Assembly (NCBI GenBank): GCA_951213105.1
Contig: OX578140.1
Span: forward strand, 36,291,003 to 36,355,002
Direction: 5' to 3'
Length of the DNA: 64,000 nt
Source: Amaurobius ferox
Taxonomy: Eukaryota; Arthropoda; Arachnida; Araneae; Amaurobiidae
The notes under the pieces were generated by a model that was not told the origin of the DNA, did no database searches, and worked only from the letters and a program-made list of their open reading frames with translations. Both the position numbers and the translations under genes were made by a program. How positions within the stretch are numbered: position 1 is the stretch's first letter; every line of letters starts with the position of its first letter. Positions 45,575-56,372 of the stretch are shown in pieces.

Positions 45575-46075
45575 AAGTCCCTAAGAAAAGAGACCAGTTG
45601 CCGAAGCAAAAATCAGCAGGCACTTGACAGGAATGTCTTGCAACTCCCAGGGTTCGATCACATATCGACCCAAGTGTTCGAACCTATCGGGGAGAACAAC
45701 CTCACACTCACAGAGTATATGCGCGGCGGTTTCTTCGCTGTAATTGCAGCCTCTACATAGCGAATCCTTAATGACACCTATAATATTTAGGTGTCTTTTA
45801 AGGGTGCAGTGCCCAGTAAGGATCCCAACAGCCCTTCTGATGCCAGTTCTACTGAGCTTGAATAATTCCTTTTGCCGCATACTAGGGCACTTACTGTTTA
45901 GTTCTTTCGCCTGCCTTTGACCCTTAGTATTACGCCAGTTCTTTCACTGAAGCTTTCTGAAGATGTCATAAGCAATTCTTCTAGTCAGTTCATTAGGAAC
46001 ACCCAAAACTGGCTCGGGACCAACAAAAGGTGTACTTGAACCTTTTCTAGCCAATTCATCAGCCATTTATTTCAC
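45575..46075 (-). pseudogene. Non-LTR retrotransposon C-terminal fragment (end of RNase H and tail)
   Basis: Reading from 46070 leftwards: MADELARKGSSTPF fits the end of an RNase H domain (N-x-x-AD-x-LA). It is followed after one in-frame stop (…FRKLQ*KNWRNT) by the conserved tail of Jockey/I-type ORF2 proteins: RRAVGILTGHCTLKRHLNII and LCRGCNYSEETAAHILCEC, with a Cys/His pattern. The frame ends near 45584 and is followed by poly-C and sequence without homology. The sequence upstream of MADEL is unrelated, so the copy is 5'-truncated. That the window's first 200 bases come from the same family is possible but untested. Confidence 0.8.
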
Positions 46076-46384
46076 TACGTGGAATGTCTGAAAAAAGTAT
46101 TACCTTACTAAATGCCATTTATTTTGTTCTCTTTAAAAAAACAGACAGATAGTTGTTTCATATAATATACTAGCATCATATTTTCTTTGACTTTAAAGCA
46201 TAATCTGAATAAATAACTTTATATCCTTTGTTTTGGAGATATTGATGGTTGTTTATAATGATTCATAAGTACTGCTTTCATGCATGCATTTACAATTACA
46301 TTCACTTTAATCATATATTTCGAATATGTCTTAGCCAATGTTCCCCATGGGTATAAGTTATAAGTATTAAAAACATTTGACATC

Positions 46385-46465
46385 TTGTTAAAGCAAGAGT
46401 TGAACTTGCAACCTCTTGATCTCAAATCAAGTGATAAACCAATTGCTATCTCGCATTCTTCACTT
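46385..46465 (-). pseudogene. tRNA-like relic
   Basis: On the minus strand: D-arm-like GATAGCAATTGGTTTATC (GATA/TATC stem), anticodon arm CTTGA-TTTGAGA-TCAAG with anticodon TGA in the loop, and T arm GCAAG-TTCAACT-CTTGC with a 7-base loop. The acceptor stem does not pair, and there is no long variable arm as a true tRNA-Ser would need. Best read as a decayed tRNA gene or SINE head. Confidence 0.45.
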
Positions 46466-46506
46466 CCTGATTTAAGTCCAAACTCCTCCAAAGTATCAGT
46501 TATACT

Positions 46507-46655
46507 CGCAGTGTTACTTATATACTTACAATATTACTCATATATTCACAATTTTACTCACATACTCACAATTTTACTCATATACTCACAATATTACGGA
46601 TATACTCACAATTTTACTCATATGCTCATAATTTTACTCATACTCACAATTTCCC
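46507..46655. repeat. ~20-22-bp tandem repeat
   Basis: Repeats of ATACTCACAATTTTACTCAT with slight length variation, about seven copies. The Ile/Thr/Tyr-rich open frame over it is a by-product. Confidence 0.8.
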
Positions 46656-47844
46656 CCCTACAATGTACAGTACATGTACAAGGAAAATAGTATAATGAAG
46701 TTAAAAATTCGGCACCATTCATAAAGTCCTCTAGTGATATTTAGAAGCAAATGGCATCGTTTATAAAACAATAATATTCTATGTGCTGGACATATTGCAC
46801 GTTTCGAAGCTAAAGCAGTGGTTGAGCAGGGGAAGTTTGATAAAAAGGATGGACATTTACAACTCGGCTTCATTCCATTAACATTAATTCTCAGTATAAA
46901 ATCCACATTGTAAATAGAAATCTACCACTATAAATTCTAACCATTTTCATGATTAGAACTCAAATTATTTTAATATTAAGATTTCCATAGTATTATTTTC
47001 TATGAATAATAACCAAAATTCTGGGAACAAAGAAAGGAAATACATAGTAAGGAATATCAGGGCTTGTTGACCACTGAGACGAATTGTCGCACTTTTAATA
47101 ACTTTGTGTTTTTGACAGATGGCGTTAGGAAAATCACCACATAATTACTCATTGAGTCTTCACGTGTACATAAACTTTCATCGCTATTTTAAATGGATAA
47201 TTGTGATGAAGTATGAGGACAGTGAAAGATTTCAAATTAAAACTTAATTTAGCAAATAATTATGAAATTAGAAGTATAAAAAATTAATTTCAATATTTGA
47301 GAATCCTAATACAAAAGAGCCTATATTTTTTTTTAAATTTGAATATTTAATTTAATTAGAATGCTAGAAAACAATGAAATCAAAGTAACACATTTAAATC
47401 GCAAAAACGTATTTAATATAAAATAGCGCGTTTAACTCACAATGCATACATATGCACTGACTTTGATTATCTGTTTAAAAGTTATTGTTTACTTGCTATT
47501 TGTAGTAAGCGTAGTGACCATGCACAGTTTAGAAATAGGCGTTTCGCCCTGTTACAGTTCGTTCTAATAATTGAAATTGTGATGCTGCAAATCTGCATGC
47601 AATTTTACATATGCATGCAAAATTTCATTATCCTACCTATTGTAGTTTTTGAGTAAAAGGGACAACAAAATTTAAACAAATGTTGATTTCGCTTCGTTAG
47701 AATGAAGAATAAGTATGTAGGATGCCCAGTAACGTGAAGTTGGAAGTATACGATGAGGTTGATTGTCGCATTCATTTCGAGGTTAGCTTGCGAATGTACG
47801 AATTTCCGTGAATCAACTGTTGCAAATTGAGCATGGGCCTACGC
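46656..47844. other. Non-coding, no gene seen
   Basis: AT-rich sequence; the minus-strand frame 46658-46906 has no recognisable domain. Confidence 0.5.
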
Positions 47845-48110
47845 CCGCTATGCGGGCTTGCCTCGCTGGCACTCGCCCACTAAAATATATTGCAGAATCC
47901 GCCCCGCTGGCAGTCACACGTATTAACGGCTGTTTGTGCAACATGTATTCCGTGGCACATAAAGCATAGAGCTTCCTCTATGCGGGCTTACCTCGCTGGC
48001 GCTCGCACTTTAAAAATATCACAGAATTCGCCCAGCTGGCCGTCGGAGGTAGAACATAGCAACAGCTGTTTGTGCAACATGTGTTCCGTAGCGCATAGGA
48101 TTATGTCCGC
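47845..48110. repeat. 130-bp GC-rich tandem duplication
   Basis: Two copies beginning TATGCGGGCTTGCCTCGCTGG (47849) and TATGCGGGCTTACCTCGCTGG (47979), each continuing through ACAGAATTCGCC-like sequence, GGCTGTTTGTGCAACATGT and CCGTGGCRCATA. GC content is clearly above its surroundings. Confidence 0.8.
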
Positions 48111-48440
48111 TGCGTAAACGCCAGTTTAATTTGCATTTTTATCTGTGAAAAAATGTTAAATGCTAATCAAAATGTACCCTTTTAAGGATTATATTTTACT
48201 CTCTGTATACTTTAATCTTTAATAACATATGTAAGTTTGTGATCAATAGAAACAACTATCGCCGTTGGATGTGGCTGGATTAATGCATAAGTACAGTTGG
48301 GGGTGGTTAGGTTAATACTTAAATACCAAAACTTTAATCATATTTAATATGTATTTTAAAATACTAACTTTTTACAGAATCTGGAAAATATACATTTCTT
48401 TTTCATTTAAAAATTAATCAAATGATACTACATACTATGG

Positions 48441-48809
48441 AGCCAGCGGCTCTACCGTGCTGAAAACACCGGTTCCCGTTAGATCACCGAAGTTAAGCAG
48501 CGTCGGGCGCGGATAGTACTTGGGTGGGTGACCACCTGAGAACACCGTGTGCTGTTGGCTCATTTAAGTCGACGTAGTGGCCAAACAGTCAAGGCGAGCG
48601 TTTCCAGCGATCGATCGGCCGCCACGTTGTGGGTTCGAGTCCCACGTAAGACATGGATGTTGTGTATTTTGGGCGCAGTGTGTTCTGATCCCCTCTGGTC
48701 CGCCTGGGGCAACGTGCTAGGACGGCAAAATAGTTCACGATTTCGGCCGTACATAGGGCAAACGACGTAAATCGACGTAGAGTCTAGTACCTGGCCATTG
48801 GGGAAAAAA
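48441..48809 (+). mobile_element. 5S-headed SINE of a second type, with TSD
   Basis: The 5S-like head (48442-48559) is followed by a different body: tRNA-like AGTGGCCAAACAGTCAAGGCG (A box), GGGTTCGAGTCCCACG (perfect B box), a tail with CCTGGGGCAACGTGC and an A-rich end (GGGGAAAAAA). The 16-bp repeats ATACTACATACTATGG (48425-48440) and ATACTACATGCTATGG (48810-48825) differ by one base and are the TSD. The tRNA part resembles class II tRNA (Ser-like GTGGCC...AAGGCG). The body shares nothing obvious with the 21 kb and 27 kb SINE body. Confidence 0.9.
48442..48559 (+). rRNA. 5S rRNA-derived SINE head (not a host 5S gene)
   Basis: 118 bp from GCCAGCGGCT to GCTGTTGGC, with CACCGAAGTTAAGCAGCGTC, GGGCGCGGATAGTAC and GGGTGGGTGACCACC. 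It is very close to the head at 21193, but attached to another SINE body and inside its own TSD. Confidence 0.85.
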
Positions 48810-49016
48810 ATACTACATGCTATGGATATATAATTACATGGATATATGACTGTATTGTATGTCGAGTGGGGGACTCATACTCCGGTTATTTCATTTTGCT
48901 TAATGCAAAATTATTTGATACGAATGCAACCAGATTACAAAAATAATTGTTTCTCTAATAAATACTGTTTTTAACACTTTACAACAAAGTTGAAAAGTGT
49001 TTATGACTTTGTTCAT

Positions 49017-49062
<46 letters not shown>

Positions 49063-49763
49063 CGTTAGCACGATAACTGCCGTAAAAATGAGTTTATCAA
49101 AATGAAATTTTAGTATGTTGTTCAGACGGTCTGTAGGACCTATGGGAATATAAATAAATAATATCACCCAATTAGTTTTTTATTGAACCCGGGTTGAAAA
49201 AATGAAATACATTGAACCCTATGGGACCTAATTTTTCAAACATTTTTTAAGTAAATTTAAAATTCTCGAATTGCTTCGAAATTTTGAGGAAATATTCACA
49301 TTATCCCATAGAATATATAAAAAAATATTCAGTAAAATATGTTAAGTAGTTTTTTAATTAAAAAAATTATTTAATATAGGGAAAAAAACAAATTCAATTA
49401 AATTCTGACTTTGGGATATCTTCCAGAAAGAAAAGAGAGAGATATTATATAATAAATATCTCTCCATTTGTTTAAACGTTTTGCATATGGGAGTGGCTTC
49501 ATATTTTAAGATAAATTTGGTAGATAACAATTTTTCATTTTTTTTAAATTTTATATAACTCTTCATGATAAATTTAATTGATGGCATTTTAAATGCACTT
49601 TCCTACGTCCTAGAGAGTTAAAATTTGGTACACAGCTTAAATTTGTTGAACATTTTATTCGACAAAAATTTGATGGATCTTTAAATATAGATTATACATT
49701 TTTTTCGAAATGGCCTGAAAATAATCCCCGTTCACTTCTATAAATCATTGGTGTAATATTGTT
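49017..49763. repeat. (TCTG)11 and surrounding diverged repeat
   Basis: Eleven TCTG units at 49017-49060. They are followed by GTTAGCACGATAACTGCCGT and TTTAGTATGTTGTTCAGACG, the same order (microsatellite, then a CGATAACT block, then AAATTT words) as in family H, but with otherwise different sequence. Probably another non-autonomous family of that kind. No gene. Confidence 0.6.
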
Positions 49764-50588
49764 AAAAATTCTGATGTGGACAGCACATGTCTTTCTCTGC
49801 AGACTCATATTCGTTCTCTTTATTTATTCAATGATAATTTGAGTTTATCTGCACAACATAAGTATTTTAAATGCCATTGAATTTACACGTTAAACTTAAA
49901 TTTGGTTCTCATTTGATAGCTGGACTTATTGTCAAAGGTGGCGTAGCGAAAACGCGAAAAAACTAGAATATCTCAAGAACGGCTAGTCCTAGAGTAATGG
50001 GGTTAGTCTTATTCTTTTTGTTGTCAAAAATCACATATAAAATAGGAATTTAATTGATATAATTGAGCACACGTAGTCTTTTATTTTTATATATAACGAT
50101 TTTTGCTGGCCATTTCGCAAAAATAGCCCGTTCCTTTTTCCCGAATCGTAGTAGAATAACCTACAAATGATTTATATACAAAATTTTGTTAAATTTGGTA
50201 TATAAATCACTTGTAGGTTATTGAAATATTATACTCCAAATTTTGTTAAATTTGGTTCATTAGTTTTTAGCTAGAGTGGATAAAGGCAATTTCTGCGGCC
50301 ATTTCGCAAAGAAGGCAGATTCTTTTATTACGAATCGTACTATAATCTAATGAACATCAGGATTTCCCACAAAAAACATACCTACCAAATTGTATGAAAT
50401 TCGGTCCATTAGTTTTTCAATTAGAGTGGATGTAATATCCACACAGACACACAGAAACATACACAGATACACCCTTACACACACAGACGTCTTCCTAAAA
50501 GTAGTTTTTTCGTGTTCTAGAAGTCCCAAAACGTGTAGATACTTTGAAAATTCGAGTTCCGATCTTCGGCACGATTCCAATACTTTGA
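49764..50588 (-). mobile_element. Family H relative (subfamily 2), copy 2
   Basis: Antisense, left end AAAATTCTGATGTGGACAGC. The body matches 11418-12254: CATTTCGCAAA, ACGAATCGTACTATAATCTA, TTTTTCAATTAGAGTGGAT, CACACAGACGTC, TTTTTTCGTGTTCTAGAAGTC. It ends at ATTCCAATACTTTGAG, so the terminal hairpin is lost. Internal direct duplication as in copy 1. Confidence 0.7.
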
Positions 50589-51084
50589 GTACATACACAT
50601 ACACATATATATTATCTGTGTATTATCTGTGTATCTAAATTCCGTGCCTATGCAATTACAATAGTTGTGATTTTAAATGATCCCTAAACTTTTATTATTT
50701 CTTCAAGGAAGCCTAATTTTAACATATGCAGAATGCAAATATCTCAAGCGATTGTAAGATGAATTACATAAGAATTGCTGAATTTTTTTCACACAAAATT
50801 TTTTAGCTCTGGAGTCTGGAATACAAGTTATATGAATGAAATATTCATTGATTTTGCATAAAGAATCAGATGATTTATATTTCGATACAGTTTTAAATAT
50901 TTAAGTATAATAAATTACTGTAGTACTGTGATAATGTAAAAGATATTACCACTGAATGAATCACATTTTAGAAATTTTTAAATGAAATTACATTTCAGTT
51001 GGAAAGTGTTTCATAATCAATGCTTATGCATGATTGATCTTTCTTGTTTTTTTTTGCAAACGATACAGTAGAATCAAAATATTT
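50589..51084. other. Non-coding, no gene seen
   Basis: AT-rich sequence without recognisable features. Confidence 0.5.
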
Positions 51085-52060
51085 AAGTCGTGTATCCACT
51101 GAGAAACTGTACCCGACGCTGTCCGGGCTTTAAAGCAGAAATTAATTCAATCCATTCATTAAGCTTAGTCACCCGTTACGCGAGCACATGCTTACATTAC
51201 AAAACACACGCGAATGCATTCTGGCCTTAAATAAGCACCTAATCACACCTTAGACTGCTGCTCGGGTACGTAATATGCCTTGGTCTAGGCGCTGGGCACA
51301 ACGAATGCTATGACTTAACATAGCTACCTATTACGCTATAAATAACCATTTTGCCCTCTGCGCGGGTTTTAAGCTCTTTTATATTTTAATACACCCTAAA
51401 TAAGCTCTTTTGATACGCCCTAAATTATGCTCTTTTGATACGCCCTAAATTATGCTCTTTTAATACGCCCAAATAAGTTCTTTTGATACACACTAAATAA
51501 ACTCTTTACATACGCCCTAAATAAGCTCTTTTTATACGCCCAAAATAAGCTTTTTCATACTCCATAAATAAGCACCTTTAATTCGCCCTAAATAAGCTAT
51601 TTTTATATACCATAAATAAGCATCTTTAATTCACCCTAAATAAGATATTGTATGGGCCGTAAATAAGCACTTTTAATTCGCTCTAAATAAGCTATTTTAT
51701 ATGCCATAAATAGGTACCTTTAATTCGCCCTAAATAAGCTATTTTTATATACCATATATAAACACCTTTAATTCTCCCTAAATAAGCTGTTTTACATACC
51801 ATAAATAAAGCGCCTTTTATTCTCCCTAAATAAGCTATTTTATATGCCATAAATAAGCACCTTTAATTCCCCCTAAATAAGCTATTTTTATATACCATAA
51901 ATAAGCACCTTTAATTCTCCCTAAATAAACTATTTATATGCCATAAATAAACACCTTTTATCCACCCTAAATAAGCTATTTTTATATGCCATAAATAAGT
52001 TATTTTTGATTCGTCCCAAATACGCCTGCACTCTGTGTGTGGGTATAATACGCTTTAAGT
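51085..52060. repeat. CCCTAAATAAGC satellite
   Basis: Starts with a unique-looking part (GACGCTGTCCGGGCTTTAAA). It continues as short ~22-bp units (AATACGCCCTAAATTATGCTCTTTTG type, 51380-51550), then changes to a higher-order ~48-bp unit alternating CCATAAATAAGCACCTTTAA and TTCGCCCTAAATAAGCTATT (51550-52010). Short relatives occur at 12475-12560 and 44815-45065. Confidence 0.85.
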
Positions 52061-52861
52061 ATGCTCTTTTGATAATCACTATATAAAATAATTTTTCGAT
52101 TTTTCAATTGCGTTAAGAAGGAAATTGAAATAATATTTTCATTCGCTAAAGAACTCATTTGAGTGAAAATCATGCTAAAACATAAAATAACTAAAAAAAC
52201 TAATTAATTTAAATAACTGAAAATTAAAATAAAATACATACTGCAATATTTAAATACAGCTGAAATCTATCGATTGCCATTTCCATTTTGTCTTAATACT
52301 TCCTCCGCTGCAACCTCTCGTAACTTTATTCCAATATTTTGAGTTCTCAAACGCATTACCGAATAAACAAACATTTCCTAATATACATCCCTTAGTTTTT
52401 TAATGATTCAGTATCTTGTTTACTTTTCATTATTCGTTTATTTACGTTTGATGCATTCCTAATTAGATTATTTTATTTAACGGTTCAGGTAAAACACTTA
52501 GCGACATTTTCCTACTTCGCGATTTATTTTTGGCCTGAAAATTATCCAATTAAGAAATAGGTGCTTACAATACTTTTATTGCTTATTTTTGCTCCTAGCA
52601 TTGTAAATATTTATATTAAATTAACAATTTTTCTGGTGTAGCTGTGTTCTTAAGATTTGTTTTGTTTTTTATTTTTTGCAAGTGCAGTTTTGTTGTATTC
52701 CCGGATATTCATAATTAATTTATTGCCCTATACTTCCCCGAATTAATAAATTTGCTTCATTATTATACTATGAATGAAAAATATAGAAGTATGAAAGAAG
52801 TTTCCAAAACTTTTCGATTACAGTTTGTACTTTTTGCTTCAAAAATAAACAATTCTAATTT
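52061..52861. other. Non-coding, no gene seen
   Basis: AT-rich sequence before the next family H copy; nothing recognised. Confidence 0.5.
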
Positions 52862-52989
52862 ATTACTTTCCTTATATACATAATGTATAAGGAAAGTATT
52901 GTGACGGGGTCGAAAATTCGAATTCGAGTTTTCGACGGGAGAGCACGTTTCAAGCATCCCTGATCACGAATCAAACATTTTTGAAGTGA

Positions 52990-53067
<78 letters not shown>

Positions 53068-53841
53068 AGTGAGTCTGTGGGGACGATAACTGACGAACGA
53101 ATGGACCGATTCGAACCAAATTTGGTACAAAAATCACAATCCGTAAACACTGGAAGCCTATTGTTTTTATACGCAATCGAATGTTCAGAACCCCCCTAAA
53201 CTTTCGAATAAAATTTTGAAAAATCGTCAAAAAATCAAAACCACTAATAAAGTTACGCAAATAGACATTTCTTATGTAATTTTTCATTAGAAAACGATTG
53301 ACATAAATTTTAGAACGCTAACATGAACCGTTTTCGAGATATTGCACATTTTTCAAAAAAATTATGAAAAAGTCATATAAAATGAAAAAAAAATATTTCC
53401 TTTTGAGAAACATGTTCACTTTTCATATGTAGTACCATGTGATAAATTGGGTGACATAATTCTCGTGGATCTAGCTCGTTCCATTCATGAAAAGATACTT
53501 TGAGTAATACTTTTGTATTTGAACGTCAATAGTCATTTATTCATCTGCTGTAAGAACAACTTATTTCTTCGTCCATAACGCTTGGCGAGATTTTGGCGAC
53601 GGATTTGGCGGAATGTCGCCAACTTGGCGACTTTTTGAAATGTTGCCAAATTAACGAAAATCTCGCCAAATGGATAAAAATGACGCTAAATCATTGAAAA
53701 TGACGACTGATTGTCGAAAATTCAATATCTTGGAAAGAATATTAGTATCTACTATAAGAAAAACCTATTTTTTTACTGAAAAAGTAGTATATTCATTACA
53801 TTATATAAGGAAAGTCATGTGTTGCCCACATCAGATTTTTT
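52862..53841 (+). mobile_element. Interspersed family H, copy 6
   Basis: Close to consensus. Intact terminal hairpin and TTCGAATTCGA palindrome; the (GT)n tract is expanded and interrupted by GAAAGTATG (52992-53067), as in copy 2. Ends TATATAAGGAAAGTCATGTG, TGCCCACATCAGA, T run. Confidence 0.88.
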
Positions 53842-53920
53842 ATTTTTTAATTCGTGGAAAATATTGCTTTTTCTAGGATTAAATTAAACACTTTATTAGT
53901 AAACTGAAATAGAACAAATG

Positions 53921-53955
53921 TACAGGGTGCGCCAGAAAGTCATGGAAAGACCTTT
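53921..53955 (+). repeat. Possible transposon end TACAGGGTGCGCCAGAAAG
   Basis: TACAGGGTG followed by CCAGAAAGTCATGGAAAGAC resembles ends of Tc1/mariner-superfamily elements that insert at TA. No inverted partner was found to the right before exon B. Confidence 0.3.
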
Positions 53956-54049
53956 TTTTCGTACACTGTACAAAATACTTTTTTCCTTCCAATTATAAAA
54001 AATTTTTCAAGTTTGGTTATAACTAATCTTATAACTGTTTTAAAGCGAA

Positions 54050-54190
54050 AAACGCATTTGTCCGAGTGCCGACTCCTTCTATAGAAACTTCTTGGAATCT
54101 CTCATATCTCGTAGAATATTCATTATTTCTAGGTGTTTGAGGTGTTAAATGTTGCCAAATTAGCGATAAATCACCCAATATGGCAACCGT
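54050..54190 (-). repeat. Second copy of the LTR-like segment
   Basis: The reverse complement aligns with 5431-5575: GATTTAT(C/T)GC, AATTTGGC(A/G)AC, GAATATTCTACGAGATA, AAGTTTCTA, GTCGGCACTC / GTGCCATCACTC. The TATA box seen in the first copy is not preserved. It establishes that the 5.4 kb segment is a dispersed repeat. Confidence 0.55.
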
Positions 54191-54950
54191 CTTCCGAATT
54201 TCAGCATATAGCAACAATAAATACACGGAAAAGCCTGTACGGGTATTTTCTCAATCTAGTTTTCAAAAGAAAAGCCTCCAGTGACGGAATTTTACACGCT
54301 CACAACAATACGAAAAATAACTTTTTACGCGGTCCCTCAATCCAAAATTTTCAAATTACTAAAAATCTCTTCTTTGCATTAATATATAAAACTGAAAAAA
54401 AAAAAAGTCTATTTTTTTTTTTACTAACAAAATTTACCGCAATATGAAACATTGAATTTTACGACTTAAATCACTTTCCCGCGTCTGCAAATCCATTATT
54501 CTGGGCTGGCTTATAAAATAAAACTTGACTTTCAAGATATGTTTTACGTTTTATTTAATGGTAGATCTTTGGGATTTATCAGGGTATCCTAGGCAGTCCT
54601 TTAACACCTAAGACATGTCTCAGAAAAAATTATACGAATCCAGTGTCTTTTAATTTGACATTGGTGAGCTCGTTTATTGTTTTTTTTTTACCAGCACTCG
54701 TTTATCGGATTCAAAATATTGATCTACTTACTCTCAATGCTCTCTCTCTACTGAACAACCGCAAAACTCAGAGACAGGGATCAAACTGACAAAACAACCA
54801 CCGAAAACAACTAATGTCATCCGTTTTTTGAATCGCAACTTCTGCCGGGTTGACGATTTGATTGGCCACTGCAATGTGAAGTGCTAATGAGCAGTTAGTT
54901 TACAGGTAAAACATAGCGGTAGACATCTGGTAAACACACAAGTAAAACAT

Positions 54951-55213
54951 CTCTGGCGCGGTAGCCCGGTGGTTTGCGCTCTGGATTTGCACGCTGCCAC
55001 AACTGCCGCCGTGTTCATGCGGAGTACGATCACGTTAAACATGTGGGTCCGTAAGTCCTTCCGAGAGGTTGGTGGTAGGGGAAGGAGGGTACGATCCCTA
55101 TGGATGCCTCCCCAACTGGGTTCCGGTCTAAATTGGGAGGCACTCCCCGGCCGTCCAAACAGTTATCTTACACCTTTCTGGTAGGTCGGACGGTCTGGGT
55201 CTCAGCAACAACA
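54951..55213 (+). mobile_element. SINE, 5'-truncated 5S-headed type, with TSD
   Basis: Begins CTCTGGCGCGGTAGCCCGGTGG right where the 21 kb copy leaves its 5S head (ACATCTCGGGCGCGGTAGCC). It lacks the B-box segment (ATTTGCACGCTGCCACAACT, as at 21350) and ends GGTCTCAGCAACAACA. TSD ACAAGTAAAACAT (54938-54950) and ACAGGTAAAACAT (55214-55226), one mismatch. It is thus a truncated member of the 5S-headed subfamily. Confidence 0.88.
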
Positions 55214-55226
55214 ACAGGTAAAACAT

Positions 55227-56144
55227 AGCGAAAATGAGATAAATAATAACAAATAGGTTATTGTGAGCTCACAATTGTTTTTATGCTGTTTTACTAATGA
55301 AGTTCTTTTATTTGCGGTTTACTTTACAGCAATATAAATGATATTTTTATATTTACTATGTCTTAGTTAAAATAATTTTTATTGTTATGTTCTAAATAGA
55401 AGCAAACTCTGGAAAGGAACTGCCATCTGGATGTGGAAATTCACATGTCTAGGTCACTAAGTGGATGCCTTGTTTACTAAACAACTAGAACCTGGCAGTT
55501 GTTGTCAACTCGTAATCCAAAAATCAGTACTGACACGACAAAATCGGTTTGTATCAGTTGTAAAAACTGCTTAGATCAGCATTTTTCAAAATGTGTTCAG
55601 CGGAACCCCGGGGTTCCGCAACGTGATAACTTCATATAAATTTCAAAAAGAAAAAGCGTAAAATTTTGAATGCATAATTTGGACCACAATGGACTTTTGT
55701 ACATTTTGGGGTTCCATCATCAAATTGAATTTCAAAGAGTTCCGCCATCAAATTGAATTTTATAGAGTTCTTCGACCGAAAAAAACTTTGTATTTCTGGG
55801 CCATTACCGTAAAAGAATTGTTAACAAATGCAGCGCATTTAAATATGATGACTCTCCAGTAATTTTACATGGTGCGTAAAATGTTACTAAAGGTATTACT
55901 CGAGTACAAATAATCAGACTTTATAAACTTCTTTTTCCACATAAAACACATTTGGAAAGTCAGTAAATCCAATTTTTTAAATGCTAATATTCATCTGAAA
56001 TTAGCTAAAAATGTCGACTTATTTTACCATTTTCGGAATTTTTGTCAAAAATTTTTCAGTTTGGGTTTTATACCCTCTATCCATAATAGTCTCCACCTTC
56101 AATCTGTAAAATATCTTGTAATCGCCGCGCCTAATTTGTGATAT
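55227..56144. other. Intronic non-coding, no gene seen
   Basis: Includes a GC spot CGGAACCCCGGGGTTCCGCA (55601-55620), an almost perfect palindrome, and a short local repeat of CATCAAATTGAATTT (55718, 55748). Ends with the acceptor tract of exon B. Confidence 0.5.
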
Positions 56145-56157
56145 ATATGTTTTGCAG

Positions 56158-56279
56158 TGGCGGACCCTCCTGATAATGTAGAGATGCGGTGCTTCCACGA
56201 CAACACGCAAAACCTCAACTACGTCGTGGTCACGTGGGACTCACCGAAAAACGTCAGAGGAAGCATCCAAACCTATAAC
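56158..56279 (+). CDS. FN3 receptor exon B (partial gene; Ptp69D-like candidate)
   Basis: 122-bp exon, acceptor TTTTGCAG, donor GTAAGT. With one base from exon A it reads MADPPDNVEMRCFHD, then NLNYVVVTWDSPKNVRGSI and QTYN. This is the A-C strand half of an FN3 domain: the PP-x-NV opening, the V-x-W-D-x-P core Trp, and G-x-I-x-x-Y. Phase 1 in, phase 0 out, matching exons A and C. High GC against the AT-rich surroundings supports coding use. Just 93 bases after the donor lies a complete Tc1-like transposon. Extracellular by family; the Cys in MRC may pair with one in exon C. Confidence 0.8.
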
Positions 56280-56372
56280 GTAAGTCTGCACTTACATAGT
56301 TCACTTTACCAGATATTACCCCATACAAAAAGTTATAACTAAAAATTGTTACGTGAATTGAATTGAATAATA

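Larger units (their letters stand above)
43724..56157 (+). other. 12.4-kb intron between exons A and B
   Basis: Inferred intron: donor GTAAGT at 43724, acceptor ATATGTTTTGCAG ending 56157. It hosts a mariner palindrome, a non-LTR fragment, a tRNA-like relic, two SINEs, family H elements and satellites. I saw no further exon-like segment inside, but short exons could be missed. Confidence 0.55.

Noticed and set aside
45497..45760. Plus-strand frame opposite the non-LTR fragment
   Set aside because: Shadow of the antisense retrotransposon coding sequence, including a translated poly-C tract.
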